From: Affinundibacterium macrobrachii
GTDB lineage: Bacteria > Pseudomonadota > Gammaproteobacteria > Burkholderiales > Burkholderiaceae_D
Length of the DNA: 64,000 nucleotides
Assembly: GCF_014652415.1 (NCBI RefSeq)
Contig: NZ_BMYT01000003.1
Location: forward strand, 124,001-188,000
Direction: 5' to 3'
Both the position numbers and the translations under genes were made by a program. Shown piece by piece: positions 18,831 through 27,584 of the stretch (position 1 is the first letter of the stretch; the number at the start of each line of letters is the position of its first letter). The notes under the pieces are model-generated. The model saw only the letters and a list, made by a program, of their open reading frames with translations, had not been told where the DNA came from and did not search any database.

Positions 18831-19784
18831 ATGAGAAATACTAAACGTCATCAACAACAACCGCATGCATTGCGCTTAGGTGACATGCTAAAGGTGGTTT
18901 TACCACCCGACGAACAACTCCTAGGTGAAATGATGCTTGCAAAATCAATTGGGATGCTAGCTGGTCCACGAGGTTCTGGAAAGTCATGGCTCGCACTTCT
19001 AATCGGTTACGCAATAGCCTGTAGCAAGACACTTCCCCCATGGGGAACGGGTGCCGGTGTACCGGTTGCAATTCTTGACGGAGAAATGCGAGCCGCTGGC
19101 TTACAAGATCGCATCGCACTGATTCATGCTTACAACACCAATCAAAAATCTATCAAAGATGCCGAAAACAATCTTCATATTATTAGTAGAGACTTCATGG
19201 GCGATGCGATTGGCTCAATCGATACAGAAGAGGGGCAGAAAAGTATTAATGACCTCATCGAGCCTGAAGTGAAATTAATCATCATTGACAATTTATCCGC
19301 ATGGACATCTGGGGGACGTGAGGACAGCAATTCATGGGCTAAGGTAAAAAATTGGTTGATAAAAATGCGTCTGCAAGGTGTCGCCATTTTGTTAATTCAT
19401 CACACAGGAAAAAACGGCCAGCAACGTGGAAGTAGCTCGCATGAAGACTTGCTAGATTACTCTATTTTGCTAAGCCCACTCCCGAGCAGCCAAAATCGAC
19501 AAGATACTCGCTTTTCAATTGAGCACACGAAACTCAGGGACTACATTCCTGAATTGCGACAAACTTTCGAATACTCAATTTGGAGCGAAGACGGCGCATT
19601 CCGCTTCGATGGAGCTCCAGCAGGAGTCAAGCTCTCTGTGAATGAAGCAGATATGTTGCGCTTACGTGAAGAGGGTCTCTCCCTTGAAGCCATCGCAACC
19701 AAATTAGGCATCAACAAATCAACCGTCAGCCGCTGCCTTAAAAAGTTACGCGATTCATCACAGGATAACGATTTAATCGAATAG
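18831..19784 (+). CDS. RepA-like AAA ATPase (plasmid/phage replication helicase type)
   Basis: A 317-residue RecA-fold ATPase of the RepA/AAA_25 type. Walker A is GPRGSGKS at about residues 44-51, Walker B is LIIIDNLSAW (about 148-157), and LLIHHTGKNGQQRGSSSHED is the typical RepA/DnaB-like motif. The C-terminal ~35 residues hold a helix-turn-helix (LSLEAIATKLGINKSTVSRCLKKL). The start at 18831 is chosen for the CAGGAG ribosome site ten nt upstream. It probably unwinds island DNA or helps maintenance. It pairs with an upstream AlpA-like gene and a downstream gene II/X-like initiator. Confidence 0.82.
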   Translation: MRNTKRHQQQPHALRLGDMLKVVLPPDEQLLGEMMLAKSIGMLAGPRGSGKSWLALLIGYAIACSKTLPPWGTGAGVPVAILDGEMRAAGLQDRIALIHAYNTNQKSIKDAENNLHIISRDFMGDAIGSIDTEEGQKSINDLIEPEVKLIIIDNLSAWTSGGREDSNSWAKVKNWLIKMRLQGVAILLIHHTGKNGQQRGSSSHEDLLDYSILLSPLPSSQNRQDTRFSIEHTKLRDYIPELRQTFEYSIWSEDGAFRFDGAPAGVKLSVNEADMLRLREEGLSLEAIATKLGINKSTVSRCLKKLRDSSQDNDLIE

Positions 19785-20096
19785 GCTGCATTTTTTGACT
19801 ACCGTTGCACTGTTGCATGCGCTAAGTGAACGCAACAATGCAACATAAAAAAGACTGGCATGGGTGTGTACTCATATGGCAAAACACCGCAATCGCGAGC
19901 GGTAATTTTCACGGCAACAGCTGTCGTGCCATCACAGTAATACCGTAATACCGTAACTAATGCACTCACATCACCAACACCAGTCAGACAATATTTAGAT
20001 ATGCCGATGTATCAATGGTCACTACTTAGACAGTCGATACATGCTGCCAACGTACCTCACACAGAGATATGAGTATTACTAAACTAAGGACATTAA
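19785..20096. other. Intergenic region between replication genes, possible origin
   Basis: 312 bp without a gene. It contains an inverted pair TGTTGCAT (19811-19818) / ATGCAACA (19838-19845), a palindrome ACAGCTGT near 19918, and a tandem repeat TAATACCG twice at 19938-19953. Its location between the ATPase and the putative initiator makes it the best place to look for a replication origin, but nothing here proves that. Confidence 0.3.
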
Positions 20097-21332
20097 ATGA
20101 ATAACGATAAAAAGAACCTAAAACATATCGAAGATTGCATCATGGTAGATACACTTGGCTTGCGAGTCAAAAACGTACACGGTGCTAAGCTACCTAAGAC
20201 TTTTTCACGAGTTAGTGATGATCTTCAATTTGCAGCTAGTACGGAGTGGTCAAAAGCCAGCATAAAAGCTGCATCAGGCAAACTATCACTTCGAGTTCGT
20301 GGAATCAAAAAAACCGGCGATCTCCTTGTTGAAGGTAGTAATGGATTCCACTACCAAGGTCACAATATAGTCTCGTCTAATGATGTAACTATGAGTGCTT
20401 TCTCTATGCTGCATGCGCTTAAAGAACAGCATGAATTAGAGATCGACAAATTCCGCCAGCGGAACTTCATCCAAGGTGACGATATCGAGATCACAAGAAT
20501 TGACACGCCGATTATGCTTAAAATACCTGATGGTCTTCAGAAAAGCAGCATCATTAATGCACTTGCATTTGCCGGATTTCGTAGCGGAGTAAATACTAGC
20601 GTGTACATAGACGAAACTGTATATTTCGATCAGAGCTCTCAGGACGTAGCCCTTAAAGCGTACGATAAAACATCTGAGATGCAAAAGAAGCGGCCAAAAA
20701 TCCAGTTGCCAACTACGACCAATACTCCCACGCTTAACCAACTCTCGGAGAATACTATTCGTTTTGAGGCTGTGTATCGAAAGAAATACTTTAAGAATGA
20801 TCCATTTTTCAAGCAGCATGAGATGGTTACTCCCGTTATGTTAACACCTCCAGTGCTCGCTGCAATGTTAATGGAATTATTTGAAAAATATGATTTGAGG
20901 GGTAGTTTGCGCCAGCGCTTAAGGGAAGAAGATTTGTGGCGCATACGTTCACCATATCGAACGACTGTCGCCCTCTGGCAAAGTGGCGTATCACTACTCA
21001 AGATGTTTGATAACAAAATCACTATGCTACAAAAACACCAACGGATCATTAAAAATGACTACGGAATAAATATTTCTGCACCGCCACCTGGAGAAATTTA
21101 TGTTCCGATTGAGCTTGGTGAAATTCTGGCCATCGAAAATTTTGTGCCAGTACCAGCGGCAATTCGCTCAGACCCAGTACTATTCTACGAACGCGATATG
21201 CGCACTGAATGGAAACAGATTTGTGGCGAATTGGGATTTACGAGAGGAATAGGCGCAACATACATCAGTGCCGACCAGACGACAGATGTTGAAGAATATC
21301 GTGCGATGCGCAAACGACGAGGAATAAATTAG
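20097..21332 (+). CDS. Replication initiator-like protein (phage gene II/X family)
   Basis: 411 residues. The layout recalls the filamentous-phage gene II/X (G2P) rolling-circle initiators and related plasmid proteins: MVDTLGLRV near the start, EITRIDTPIML at ~135-145, the VALKAYDKTSEM segment (~185) with a YDK motif, and NTIRFEAVYRKKYF (~220). The catalytic Tyr/His set is not certain from reading alone. With the upstream ATPase and AlpA-like regulator it would make the island capable of autonomous copying after excision. The alternative is a degenerate or unrelated DNA-binding protein. Confidence 0.6.
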   Translation: MNNDKKNLKHIEDCIMVDTLGLRVKNVHGAKLPKTFSRVSDDLQFAASTEWSKASIKAASGKLSLRVRGIKKTGDLLVEGSNGFHYQGHNIVSSNDVTMSAFSMLHALKEQHELEIDKFRQRNFIQGDDIEITRIDTPIMLKIPDGLQKSSIINALAFAGFRSGVNTSVYIDETVYFDQSSQDVALKAYDKTSEMQKKRPKIQLPTTTNTPTLNQLSENTIRFEAVYRKKYFKNDPFFKQHEMVTPVMLTPPVLAAMLMELFEKYDLRGSLRQRLREEDLWRIRSPYRTTVALWQSGVSLLKMFDNKITMLQKHQRIIKNDYGINISAPPPGEIYVPIELGEILAIENFVPVPAAIRSDPVLFYERDMRTEWKQICGELGFTRGIGATYISADQTTDVEEYRAMRKRRGIN

Positions 21333-21444
21333 CGGAACAATGTCCTAATCAAGTGGGCTGGCCTATCTACTAATCACTTAGTGCCGCCCCACCATTCCGC
21401 TCAAAAGCATCAATTGAATTTCCAACAAATGGATCATCAAATAG

Positions 21445-22050
21445 TTACTTTGTCATCAATCCAGCAGCACCACCTTGAAGAGCCAAACTATTTAACTGGG
21501 CTCCACTTTCTTGCATTACCACAACACTGCTCTTGGGGCTTCGTTTAAACCGCTCTGGGCGACTATCTTCCTCGATATTTTTAAGCAGCCGTTCATTGTT
21601 CAACTCTAAGGCTTCATAGTCTTTTCGCAGTTGGGTTACTTCACCTTCCAATTCCCGAATCCTGTCGTTTTTAACGATATCCGCTTCCTCTACTTTCTGA
21701 TTCCGCATTTCATCTAACTTCTCATTGGAGCTTTGAGTTAACAATTTGTAGGCATTTTTTGACTTGCTAAGACTCAATTCCAGAGAAGTTACTTGCCCTT
21801 GTAATTTATGATTTTCAGCACCAATATTTCTATTCTCTAAGCGAGCAGCGTTCAGTTTCTTCTTTGCGTCCAGCAAGGATTTCAAACGCGCACCTTGCAA
21901 TTCCACGTACCATTCGCGCACGCCTTGCAATCGCTGCTCCGCAACGGCAAAGAAGTTGAATTTGGAAAGAAATAGTAATTCCTCTGGAAGTTCCTCTTTG
22001 CCAGAAACAATATCTTTTTTCAGGAATCTTTTAAATTTTGCAGCCATCAT
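21445..22050 (-). CDS. Coiled-coil hypothetical protein
   Basis: 201 residues, family not recognised. Residues ~45-150 are a long heptad-rich coiled coil (LLDAKKKLNAARLENRNIGAENHKLQ..., RIRELEGEVTQLRKDYEALELNNERLL). The C-terminus is Ala/Gly/Leu rich (LNSLALQGGAAGL), and the N-terminus is basic (MMAAKFKRFLKKD). It is convergent with the initiator-like gene. It could be a structural or partition-type accessory, but there is no direct support. Confidence 0.65.
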   Translation of the reverse strand: MMAAKFKRFLKKDIVSGKEELPEELLFLSKFNFFAVAEQRLQGVREWYVELQGARLKSLLDAKKKLNAARLENRNIGAENHKLQGQVTSLELSLSKSKNAYKLLTQSSNEKLDEMRNQKVEEADIVKNDRIRELEGEVTQLRKDYEALELNNERLLKNIEEDSRPERFKRSPKSSVVVMQESGAQLNSLALQGGAAGLMTK

Positions 22051-22319
22051 TAATCCTTAATATTAGTATCTATTAATCAGGTCTATACCAGTTGATACCA
22101 CAGAAGAAATGAAAGTGTCAATGAAACAACCGCCCTAGCGGCACAGGTAACACTAGCCAGCTATTTGAAGAGTAACGGCTGATCCTAAATGCAGTGACTG
22201 CATTGCGCCTAACTCATCATTTTCGCACCTCTATGCCACAAAACATAAGTACAAATGGGCACTGGAACCGCCAATTTAGCTGATACACAATGGCTATACA
22301 TTTTTAATTAGGAGAAAAC

Positions 22320-22526
22320 ATGCCAACTATCTGCAAATGGGGAAATTCACTGGGTCTTCGGTTATCGAAGTCTGTCTCAGAAGAAGCTGGATTAAAGTCC
22401 GGCACCTACGTTGGAGTGCGCCTTCTTGATAACGGTTGTATCTTGATCACGCCGCTAAACAAGACTGTCAAAGTGGACGATGAACAGTCGCTCGAAGTAA
22501 TACCACAGCCAATCGGAAAATGGTGA
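22320..22526 (+). CDS. MazE/AbrB-type antitoxin-like protein (orphan)
   Basis: 68 residues with the swapped-hairpin AbrB fold of MazE: CKWGNSLGLRLSKSVSEEAGLKSGTYVGVRLLDNGCILITPL closely follows the MazE pattern (K/R-W-GNS-x-x-x-R/P). It is preceded by a good ribosome site (TTAGGAGAAAACATG). No MazF-like toxin follows; the next 170 nt lack a reading frame, and the next gene is on the other strand and HicA-like. It is therefore an orphan antitoxin, or a regulator of the neighbouring genes. Confidence 0.8.
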   Translation: MPTICKWGNSLGLRLSKSVSEEAGLKSGTYVGVRLLDNGCILITPLNKTVKVDDEQSLEVIPQPIGKW

Positions 22527-22698
22527 CACTGGCGACATATCCATCTGTTTCAAAATGTCCCAGACACACCACGATTAGAGAAGGCACTTAATCATGCCCT
22601 TCCTTTTCACACTCGTTAGAACCTCAACCTTCTGTACACGATCCACTTTAATAACGTCTTTTCACGTGTTTTGAGGTGCGCATAGGTCTAGATCAAAA

Positions 22699-22911
22699 CT
22701 AAACACGTCTGGCACCAGTCAAAATCCGATCTACGTCTCGTGAAAAATTCAATGAAGCCCTACTATCACTTGGCGTCTTTGGCACCGTCAGTACGGGACG
22801 GCCAATGGGGTGCCTTATTCGTCCATGTTTAGCGCCCCAGTAAAAGAACCACCCTTGGCGAATCAGTTTTTGCACGATAACGTTTATTTCCTTGTTAGCA
22901 CTGTATTTCAT
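22699..22911 (-). CDS. HicA-like small protein coupled to viperin
   Basis: 70 residues. The order VQKLIRQGWFF...GAKHGRIRHPIGRPVLTVPKTPSDSRA...DVDRIL matches the HicA double-stranded-RNA-binding-like fold (GW..., G-x-x-H with the catalytic histidine, HP-x-G, P-x-TPSD-x-R). HicA toxins cleave mRNA and are normally paired with HicB; no HicB is visible here. Instead its ATG overlaps the stop of the viperin gene (ATGA, 22908-22911), so the two are translationally coupled. The GSH core reads AKH here, so RNase activity is uncertain. It may act as a toxin, an RNA-binding adaptor, or a nuclease arm of a viperin defence unit. Confidence 0.72.
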   Translation of the reverse strand: MKYSANKEINVIVQKLIRQGWFFYWGAKHGRIRHPIGRPVLTVPKTPSDSRASLNFSRDVDRILTGARRV

Positions 22912-23834
22912 GCGAGTACCTCTTCGCTTATCCGCTCATAACGACCAATAAATTTTTCGGTCGAAAATGTAAGCTGGGAAAATGCTGCCTCAATACCCTT
23001 AGATAAGATCGGTTCACTGTAAAAATAACCTGATCCGTTTCGGCTTTGCTTATTTTGAAAAAACCTCCCATAAGGATCGACCATAATGTACGACTCAGTC
23101 ATGTCACTATTATCTTCAATGCACATCACGTTCTTTACGGCCAGATGACGATCAACAAAGCTATTGAATTCAACGTCCGAAACTGCCAAGTCATTGTTTA
23201 GCACCGGAAGCATCCGTAAGACTTTCCATCGCTCTGGTTGTAAAGTCTGGATAAGACAGGACATATCCTCGCTGGCATTCAAACTATTCACGACCGTGTT
23301 CACCTTTAATCGCATTTGGGGGTTAATTTGCCTACCCTTTACCAAAATTTCCTCAACACTCTGGGCTCTGAGCAACAGTCCCTTCTTATCGATACGTCCT
23401 ATATCTCGGTTGGTTTGGTTATTGCTAGAATCAAGGCTTATACCCAATAGCGAAATGTCAGGCGCTATTGCCTCAATCAAAGGCTTAGTTAACCTACTTC
23501 CGTTTGTGATAATAGAAACATTCATTCCAAGATCACGAGCAACTCGAATAACTCGCAAGACTTTTTGTTCATACAGCAATGGCTCTCCGCCAGCGATATT
23601 CAATCTAACACTAGCCCACTGAAGACGACTTTGAAGTAAATTTGCCTTGTTTTTAGCGCAAAAGAAGCCATATAGAATTTCAATCAGTTTTTGTGATCGA
23701 GTCTCATCATGAATAATTTCACCTCGAATGTCAGATTTATTCCAGTGCGCATAGCAATAACGGCATGAGTAGTTGCATGCTTCTGTCACATGCCAGTTGA
23801 TGACTAGTTCATTGATTTGTCGCGGCTCGTACAT
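22908..23834 (-). CDS. Prokaryotic viperin (antiviral radical SAM protein)
   Basis: 308 residues. The radical SAM cluster motif is C20-x3-C24-x2-C27 (EACNYSCRYCYAHW), followed by LNIAGGEPLL, IITNGSRL, GISLDSSNNQTNRDIGR, LKVNTVVNSLN and WKVLRMLPV. The C-terminal YIMVDPYGRFFQN...G-Y-YSEPI segment marks viperins among radical SAM enzymes. Viperins convert a nucleoside triphosphate to its 3'-deoxy-3',4'-didehydro form, which terminates phage transcription. Start 23834 is chosen for AAGGAA seven nt upstream; the longer in-frame start at 23879 lacks one. It overlaps a HicA-like gene downstream. An inverted repeat precedes its promoter region. The nucleotide substrate cannot be told from sequence. 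Confidence 0.88.
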   Translation of the reverse strand: MYEPRQINELVINWHVTEACNYSCRYCYAHWNKSDIRGEIIHDETRSQKLIEILYGFFCAKNKANLLQSRLQWASVRLNIAGGEPLLYEQKVLRVIRVARDLGMNVSIITNGSRLTKPLIEAIAPDISLLGISLDSSNNQTNRDIGRIDKKGLLLRAQSVEEILVKGRQINPQMRLKVNTVVNSLNASEDMSCLIQTLQPERWKVLRMLPVLNNDLAVSDVEFNSFVDRHLAVKNVMCIEDNSDMTESYIMVDPYGRFFQNKQSRNGSGYFYSEPILSKGIEAAFSQLTFSTEKFIGRYERISEEVLA

Positions 23835-23892
23835 ATTGGTTTTCCTTGAAATTAAAAACCCTAATGTACAAATTTCCATTAATAGAAAAAAT

Positions 23893-23961
23893 GAAGCTTC
23901 CTTTCTACCCCTTCTTTAATGCATTACAGCCAAAACATTGAAGGGGTAGCAAACAAGCTTC
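23893..23961. promoter_or_regulatory. Inverted repeat between divergent viperin and ankyrin genes
   Basis: Arms 23893-23914 (GAAGCTTCCTTTCTACCCCT...) and 23940-23961 match in 19 of 22 positions, spaced by 25 nt. This is the only gap between two divergent defence-type genes, so it is a candidate shared operator or a regulatory RNA hairpin. Confidence 0.55.
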
Positions 23962-24024
23962 AGTGACTTCGATTGTTGCGAATAGGATTATTCGCTCTCT
24001 ATCATTCTTTATAGGTATTACAAA

Positions 24025-26754
24025 ATGGCGACAATCCCCTCAACTGAGCAACTACTTCTAGAAGTTCATCAATGCCTAGGCCTGAGCGCACCAACGAAAA
24101 AAAAAGAACTAATAGGCTTTGAACGACCACTCGAAACGCATCAAAGAATCATTTCTGAACTTATAAGTGAAATATTCACAGCGTTAAATATCGATGAGCA
24201 GGCAAAGAATGATGCGTCCATTAACCTATGCCACTTACTAGGCATTAATAATTCTATTGAGCGTTCAGTTTGGACTCATGAAGCAAGCATGCAGCAAATA
24301 GTCTGGAATATGGCAGCATATTTATATGCGCCTTACCTCGGCCGCACCGTTGCATTTTGGAGCCTATGTCAAACTATGGATGAGGGAATGCCTGGCGGAA
24401 AATTTTGGTATCTACCAAACGTCATCGAGAGAAATGATAAAAAAGAATTACGCCTGCCTGTTCCTCAAGTTCTTGATTGGCTATTGGATCTATCAGGACA
24501 GACCATCAGTGAACTTGCTCAAAGATTGGCTGGCAAAATAAATGCGGCAGGAAAATCAATCAGTGTTGGTGTCGAACTTGAATCTATTGAAAAAATCCTC
24601 TCAAATTGGGATAAAGGTGATATGCCACGTGTAGGCAACATCAATCTATATTTTTCCAATATAGCAGCACTTGATTTCAGAGGTGCATTTAAACTTGATA
24701 CGGCATCAACTAAAGAAGAACAGTTTCAATCTACGCTCCAATTTATTAAACGTAAAAACCTTTCAGCTTCTCTGTTGCGTGAGCAAATCCCAATGTCACA
24801 ACCCAACCGCATTGAAAACATTCTAAATGGTGTCGCGGATGAGGATGAGAAACATGACTTCGTGGAATTGATCGCTACCCGCTATGCCGTTCCCACACCA
24901 CAAACGATACACCAAAGATTCCTTGTGGCGCGTGCAGTTCAGGATGGATATTTCCGCTTAGGTAAATTCTTACTTGAAAGTGACTTTGATAAGACCTGTG
25001 CAGATTTTTCCAAAAATAAAGTTCTACAGTTATTTGAGTTATTCAAACTGAGTTACAACCTTACAGTAGACGCACATAAACAAAGCTCTGATTGGCAGAT
25101 TCAAGACGCATATTTCGAAAGTAAAATTCCCCCTTGGGATAAACTCGGGGTTTTCCTTTCTGTCGTACCATCATTAAGACCCGACGTAATCAATATCTTG
25201 GCAGATCGGTTGAATCATCTGTTCCCCAACGAATATCAAGGAAAGCCACTCGTTGACCATATTGGACATGATATCGAATCAGCGAAATTAATTGTTACTC
25301 GTAATTTGGTCACACTAAAAGCAGAACAACAAGAATCTAACATCGTGAAGGAATGCTCACAAAAACTGCGGACTCATTCACCTTGGCGCACATTACAAAA
25401 TGTTCACAGCTTTTGGGTTGCTAATGAGCTGGCTCAAGATGATCAACATAGCTTCAAAATTCGTCAAATGGCGGCAAACCGTATGCGAGAGTTAGCCCAA
25501 ACTCCCAGTGAAAAAATGGGTGCTATTTTCATCGAGCTTAGTCATCTTTTGAATAACGATGATCGCAAATACCGAGATAAAGACGCAAAGAAAAAAGTTG
25601 AATCACTACTGATAGAGGCGAAAGAAAATCCAGCATTAAACGCATGGCTCGCTGGCATTTTGCAATATGAAGCAAAGCACCATCTAGCCTTCAATGATTT
25701 TGATAACGCGCGTCGTCTTTTCAAGGATGCACTCGAAGCTTGTAAGGACAATGGATTTGGATCACTACGAGGAGAAATTGCGCGTGACGGTTTTGCACTA
25801 GTGGTTGAACAACCACCCACAAAATTCGACCTCAACAATTATGAATACTATTTCAGAAATGTTTTGGCATATGGTGAACTAGAAGGTGAGGAAGAAAATA
25901 AAACATTCGAGGATACGGCTTGCGCTATGTCCACTTATTTTTGGGAAACACTTTATCGCCCTTATCCGAGTGAAACTAGCGTAGCACCATTATCGAAGGA
26001 ATTGGGTGAAACATTTATCAAAGGGGCGATGCCATTTGTTTTTGAAGGGAATTTTGACGGCTTACTCAACTGGTTCAAAAATAATTCAAAACTGAAGGAT
26101 AAGAAGTTTAGAGAGGTTCGAGGCAATACTGCACTAATGAGCTGGTTGAAAATGTTCTATGAGCTTGAGAAAAAATTGCCTGCTTTAGACCATTTTTTGT
26201 CTGCCGATAAAACACCAGAAGATACAAAGCTTGCAGTTAATTGGCGAAAAGCGATATGCCTTATGATTGGAGCCTGGCCTAAATTGGTGAACATGCCCGA
26301 CTTCAAGTTGCAAACCCCCGCCATACTGGCAGCTAACCATGGTGATATCGTTGTTGTGAATGCTCTACTCAAGGAAAATGCCAATTTGAGGCAGCAAGAT
26401 TTCAAGGGAAGGACAGCTTTACACGCAGCAATCGCGTCAAATTCGCTTGAATGTGTTGAGGCCATACTAAATCACGATGCAGAGGTCGCGAATATATACG
26501 CAGATAAAAATCAATCCGCACTGCATACTGCCGTTAAATTTGGACAACCGAAGATCGTCGAGACGCTAATCTCATGCGCACCTCATTTACACAGCCATAC
26601 GGATACATATGGCAAATCTGCGCTTGAAATTGCGACGTATTTCGCTATTCCAAGCAATTGGCAGGAACATCATAAATTCATGAGTCGTGAGCGCAGGACA
26701 ATTGCAACGCTCGATGATTTTCAAAAAGTATCTTCATTTTTATCGACACATTAA
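24025..26754 (+). CDS. Large ankyrin-repeat protein, unknown family
   Basis: 909 residues; I do not recognise the N-terminal ~750. It is mostly helical, soluble, without signal peptide or membrane segments. Residues ~540-600 contain TPR-like helices (LAGILQYEAKHHLAFNDFDNARRLFKDALEACK). From about 765 to 875 there are three ankyrin repeats (TPAILAANHGDIVVVNALLKEN; GRTALHAAIASNSLECVEAIL; NQSALHTAVKFGQPKIVETLI; GKSALEIA). No nuclease, NTPase or protease motif is evident. It is divergent from the viperin gene with 190 nt between them and an inverted repeat in the gap, so it may be co-regulated with viperin and take part in defence. That role is inference from location. Confidence 0.75.
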   Translation: MATIPSTEQLLLEVHQCLGLSAPTKKKELIGFERPLETHQRIISELISEIFTALNIDEQAKNDASINLCHLLGINNSIERSVWTHEASMQQIVWNMAAYLYAPYLGRTVAFWSLCQTMDEGMPGGKFWYLPNVIERNDKKELRLPVPQVLDWLLDLSGQTISELAQRLAGKINAAGKSISVGVELESIEKILSNWDKGDMPRVGNINLYFSNIAALDFRGAFKLDTASTKEEQFQSTLQFIKRKNLSASLLREQIPMSQPNRIENILNGVADEDEKHDFVELIATRYAVPTPQTIHQRFLVARAVQDGYFRLGKFLLESDFDKTCADFSKNKVLQLFELFKLSYNLTVDAHKQSSDWQIQDAYFESKIPPWDKLGVFLSVVPSLRPDVINILADRLNHLFPNEYQGKPLVDHIGHDIESAKLIVTRNLVTLKAEQQESNIVKECSQKLRTHSPWRTLQNVHSFWVANELAQDDQHSFKIRQMAANRMRELAQTPSEKMGAIFIELSHLLNNDDRKYRDKDAKKKVESLLIEAKENPALNAWLAGILQYEAKHHLAFNDFDNARRLFKDALEACKDNGFGSLRGEIARDGFALVVEQPPTKFDLNNYEYYFRNVLAYGELEGEEENKTFEDTACAMSTYFWETLYRPYPSETSVAPLSKELGETFIKGAMPFVFEGNFDGLLNWFKNNSKLKDKKFREVRGNTALMSWLKMFYELEKKLPALDHFLSADKTPEDTKLAVNWRKAICLMIGAWPKLVNMPDFKLQTPAILAANHGDIVVVNALLKENANLRQQDFKGRTALHAAIASNSLECVEAILNHDAEVANIYADKNQSALHTAVKFGQPKIVETLISCAPHLHSHTDTYGKSALEIATYFAIPSNWQEHHKFMSRERRTIATLDDFQKVSSFLSTH

Positions 26755-27224
26755 CAACGCTGAAGTTACATATTTTTGAGCTAAAAAAGCAATCACACCA
26801 TTATTGTTAGCCGCCGCTGACTATCGATAATGGTGGCTTTTCGATAGTTGATCGCCACCATATAAATGAATTCGATTATAGTTTTTCCCGAACGATGGTT
26901 TGAGAATAATTGTAACGATGATTCGATTCCTCCTCGTGCCACCAAGAACATATCTCGCAAAACGCTCGCTCATGCGCGTGGGGGTTGTCGCTTCTAAAAT
27001 TTCCCCCTCGGCTCCGCTAGTTTTTCGGCGCTTACCCAATTACTAATCATTCCAATTGAAGGTTGTACTTCTTATCATCATTCCCATTTTCGATCCCAAC
27101 CGAGGCGAGACGATCAACACTTCATACGGCCTGTCTATTAATAAAATGAACGTTTAGCAACGTATCGCTAGACACAATTAGAATTATTCTGTAGCTTGTA
27201 AGAATTAGAACACAAGCTAATTTC
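26755..27224. other. Intergenic region with nested inverted repeats
   Basis: 470 bp. Downstream of the ankyrin gene lie overlapping palindromes: CACCATTAT (26796-26804) / ATAATGGTG (26827-26835), CTATCGA (26821-26827) / TCGATAG (26841-26847), and GGTGGC / GCCACC (26832-26837, 26854-26859). These could act as a terminator or recombination site. A 72-codon minus-strand frame (26821-27039) is not convincing as a gene. Nothing else is seen. Confidence 0.4.
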
Positions 27225-27584
27225 ATGCCAAAATATTTTGATGGGGAAGTAAAACTTCCATTTGAGATCGTTCGTTTGATGTCATCAGAAGTTACAGTTG
27301 CCGCGCTCGACTCTGTGTTTTCCACGAGAGATAGCGCGACCATTTCAGTCGTTTTTGCGGGATTTGAGGTTGGATGCCTTGGATACGCTATCAATGTACG
27401 GAAACAATCGATGGCGTTTGAAATCGTCAATATCGCAGGCGAAACGGAGCTTATCGTAACAAGTACGGAGCGCCTCGTCGATATAATCGAACATATTTCT
27501 GGCACTCGTTACGTTGATGACGTCCAAGATGTTTTTCACGGTTCAAGGAACAATATTGGCTCATCAATGACATATTCTTACTAA
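27225..27584 (+). CDS. Small hypothetical protein
   Basis: 119 residues, not recognised. The sequence alternates strand and helix like a real globular protein (LPFEIVRLMSSEVTVAALDSVF; VFAGFEVGCLGYAINVRKQSMAFEIVNIAGETEL), but there is no clear ribosome site before the ATG. It converges on and overlaps the restriction endonuclease gene by 4 nt at its 3' end. Other frames in the same stretch are less protein-like. It could be a small defence accessory; this is a tentative call. Confidence 0.45.
   Translation: MPKYFDGEVKLPFEIVRLMSSEVTVAALDSVFSTRDSATISVVFAGFEVGCLGYAINVRKQSMAFEIVNIAGETELIVTSTERLVDIIEHISGTRYVDDVQDVFHGSRNNIGSSMTYSY

Noticed and set aside
23893-23961. Inverted repeat as a CRISPR unit
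   Set aside because: Only one pair of arms and no repeated spacing; it is not an array. No CRISPR array was seen anywhere in the window.
26821-27039. 72-codon minus-strand frame after the ankyrin gene
   Set aside because: It overlaps nested palindromes, lacks a ribosome site and has no recognisable domain; more likely non-coding.
27122-27505. 127-codon minus-strand frame opposite the 119-aa gene
   Set aside because: It has Ser/Thr/Ile-rich shadow composition; the plus-strand frame is more protein-like.
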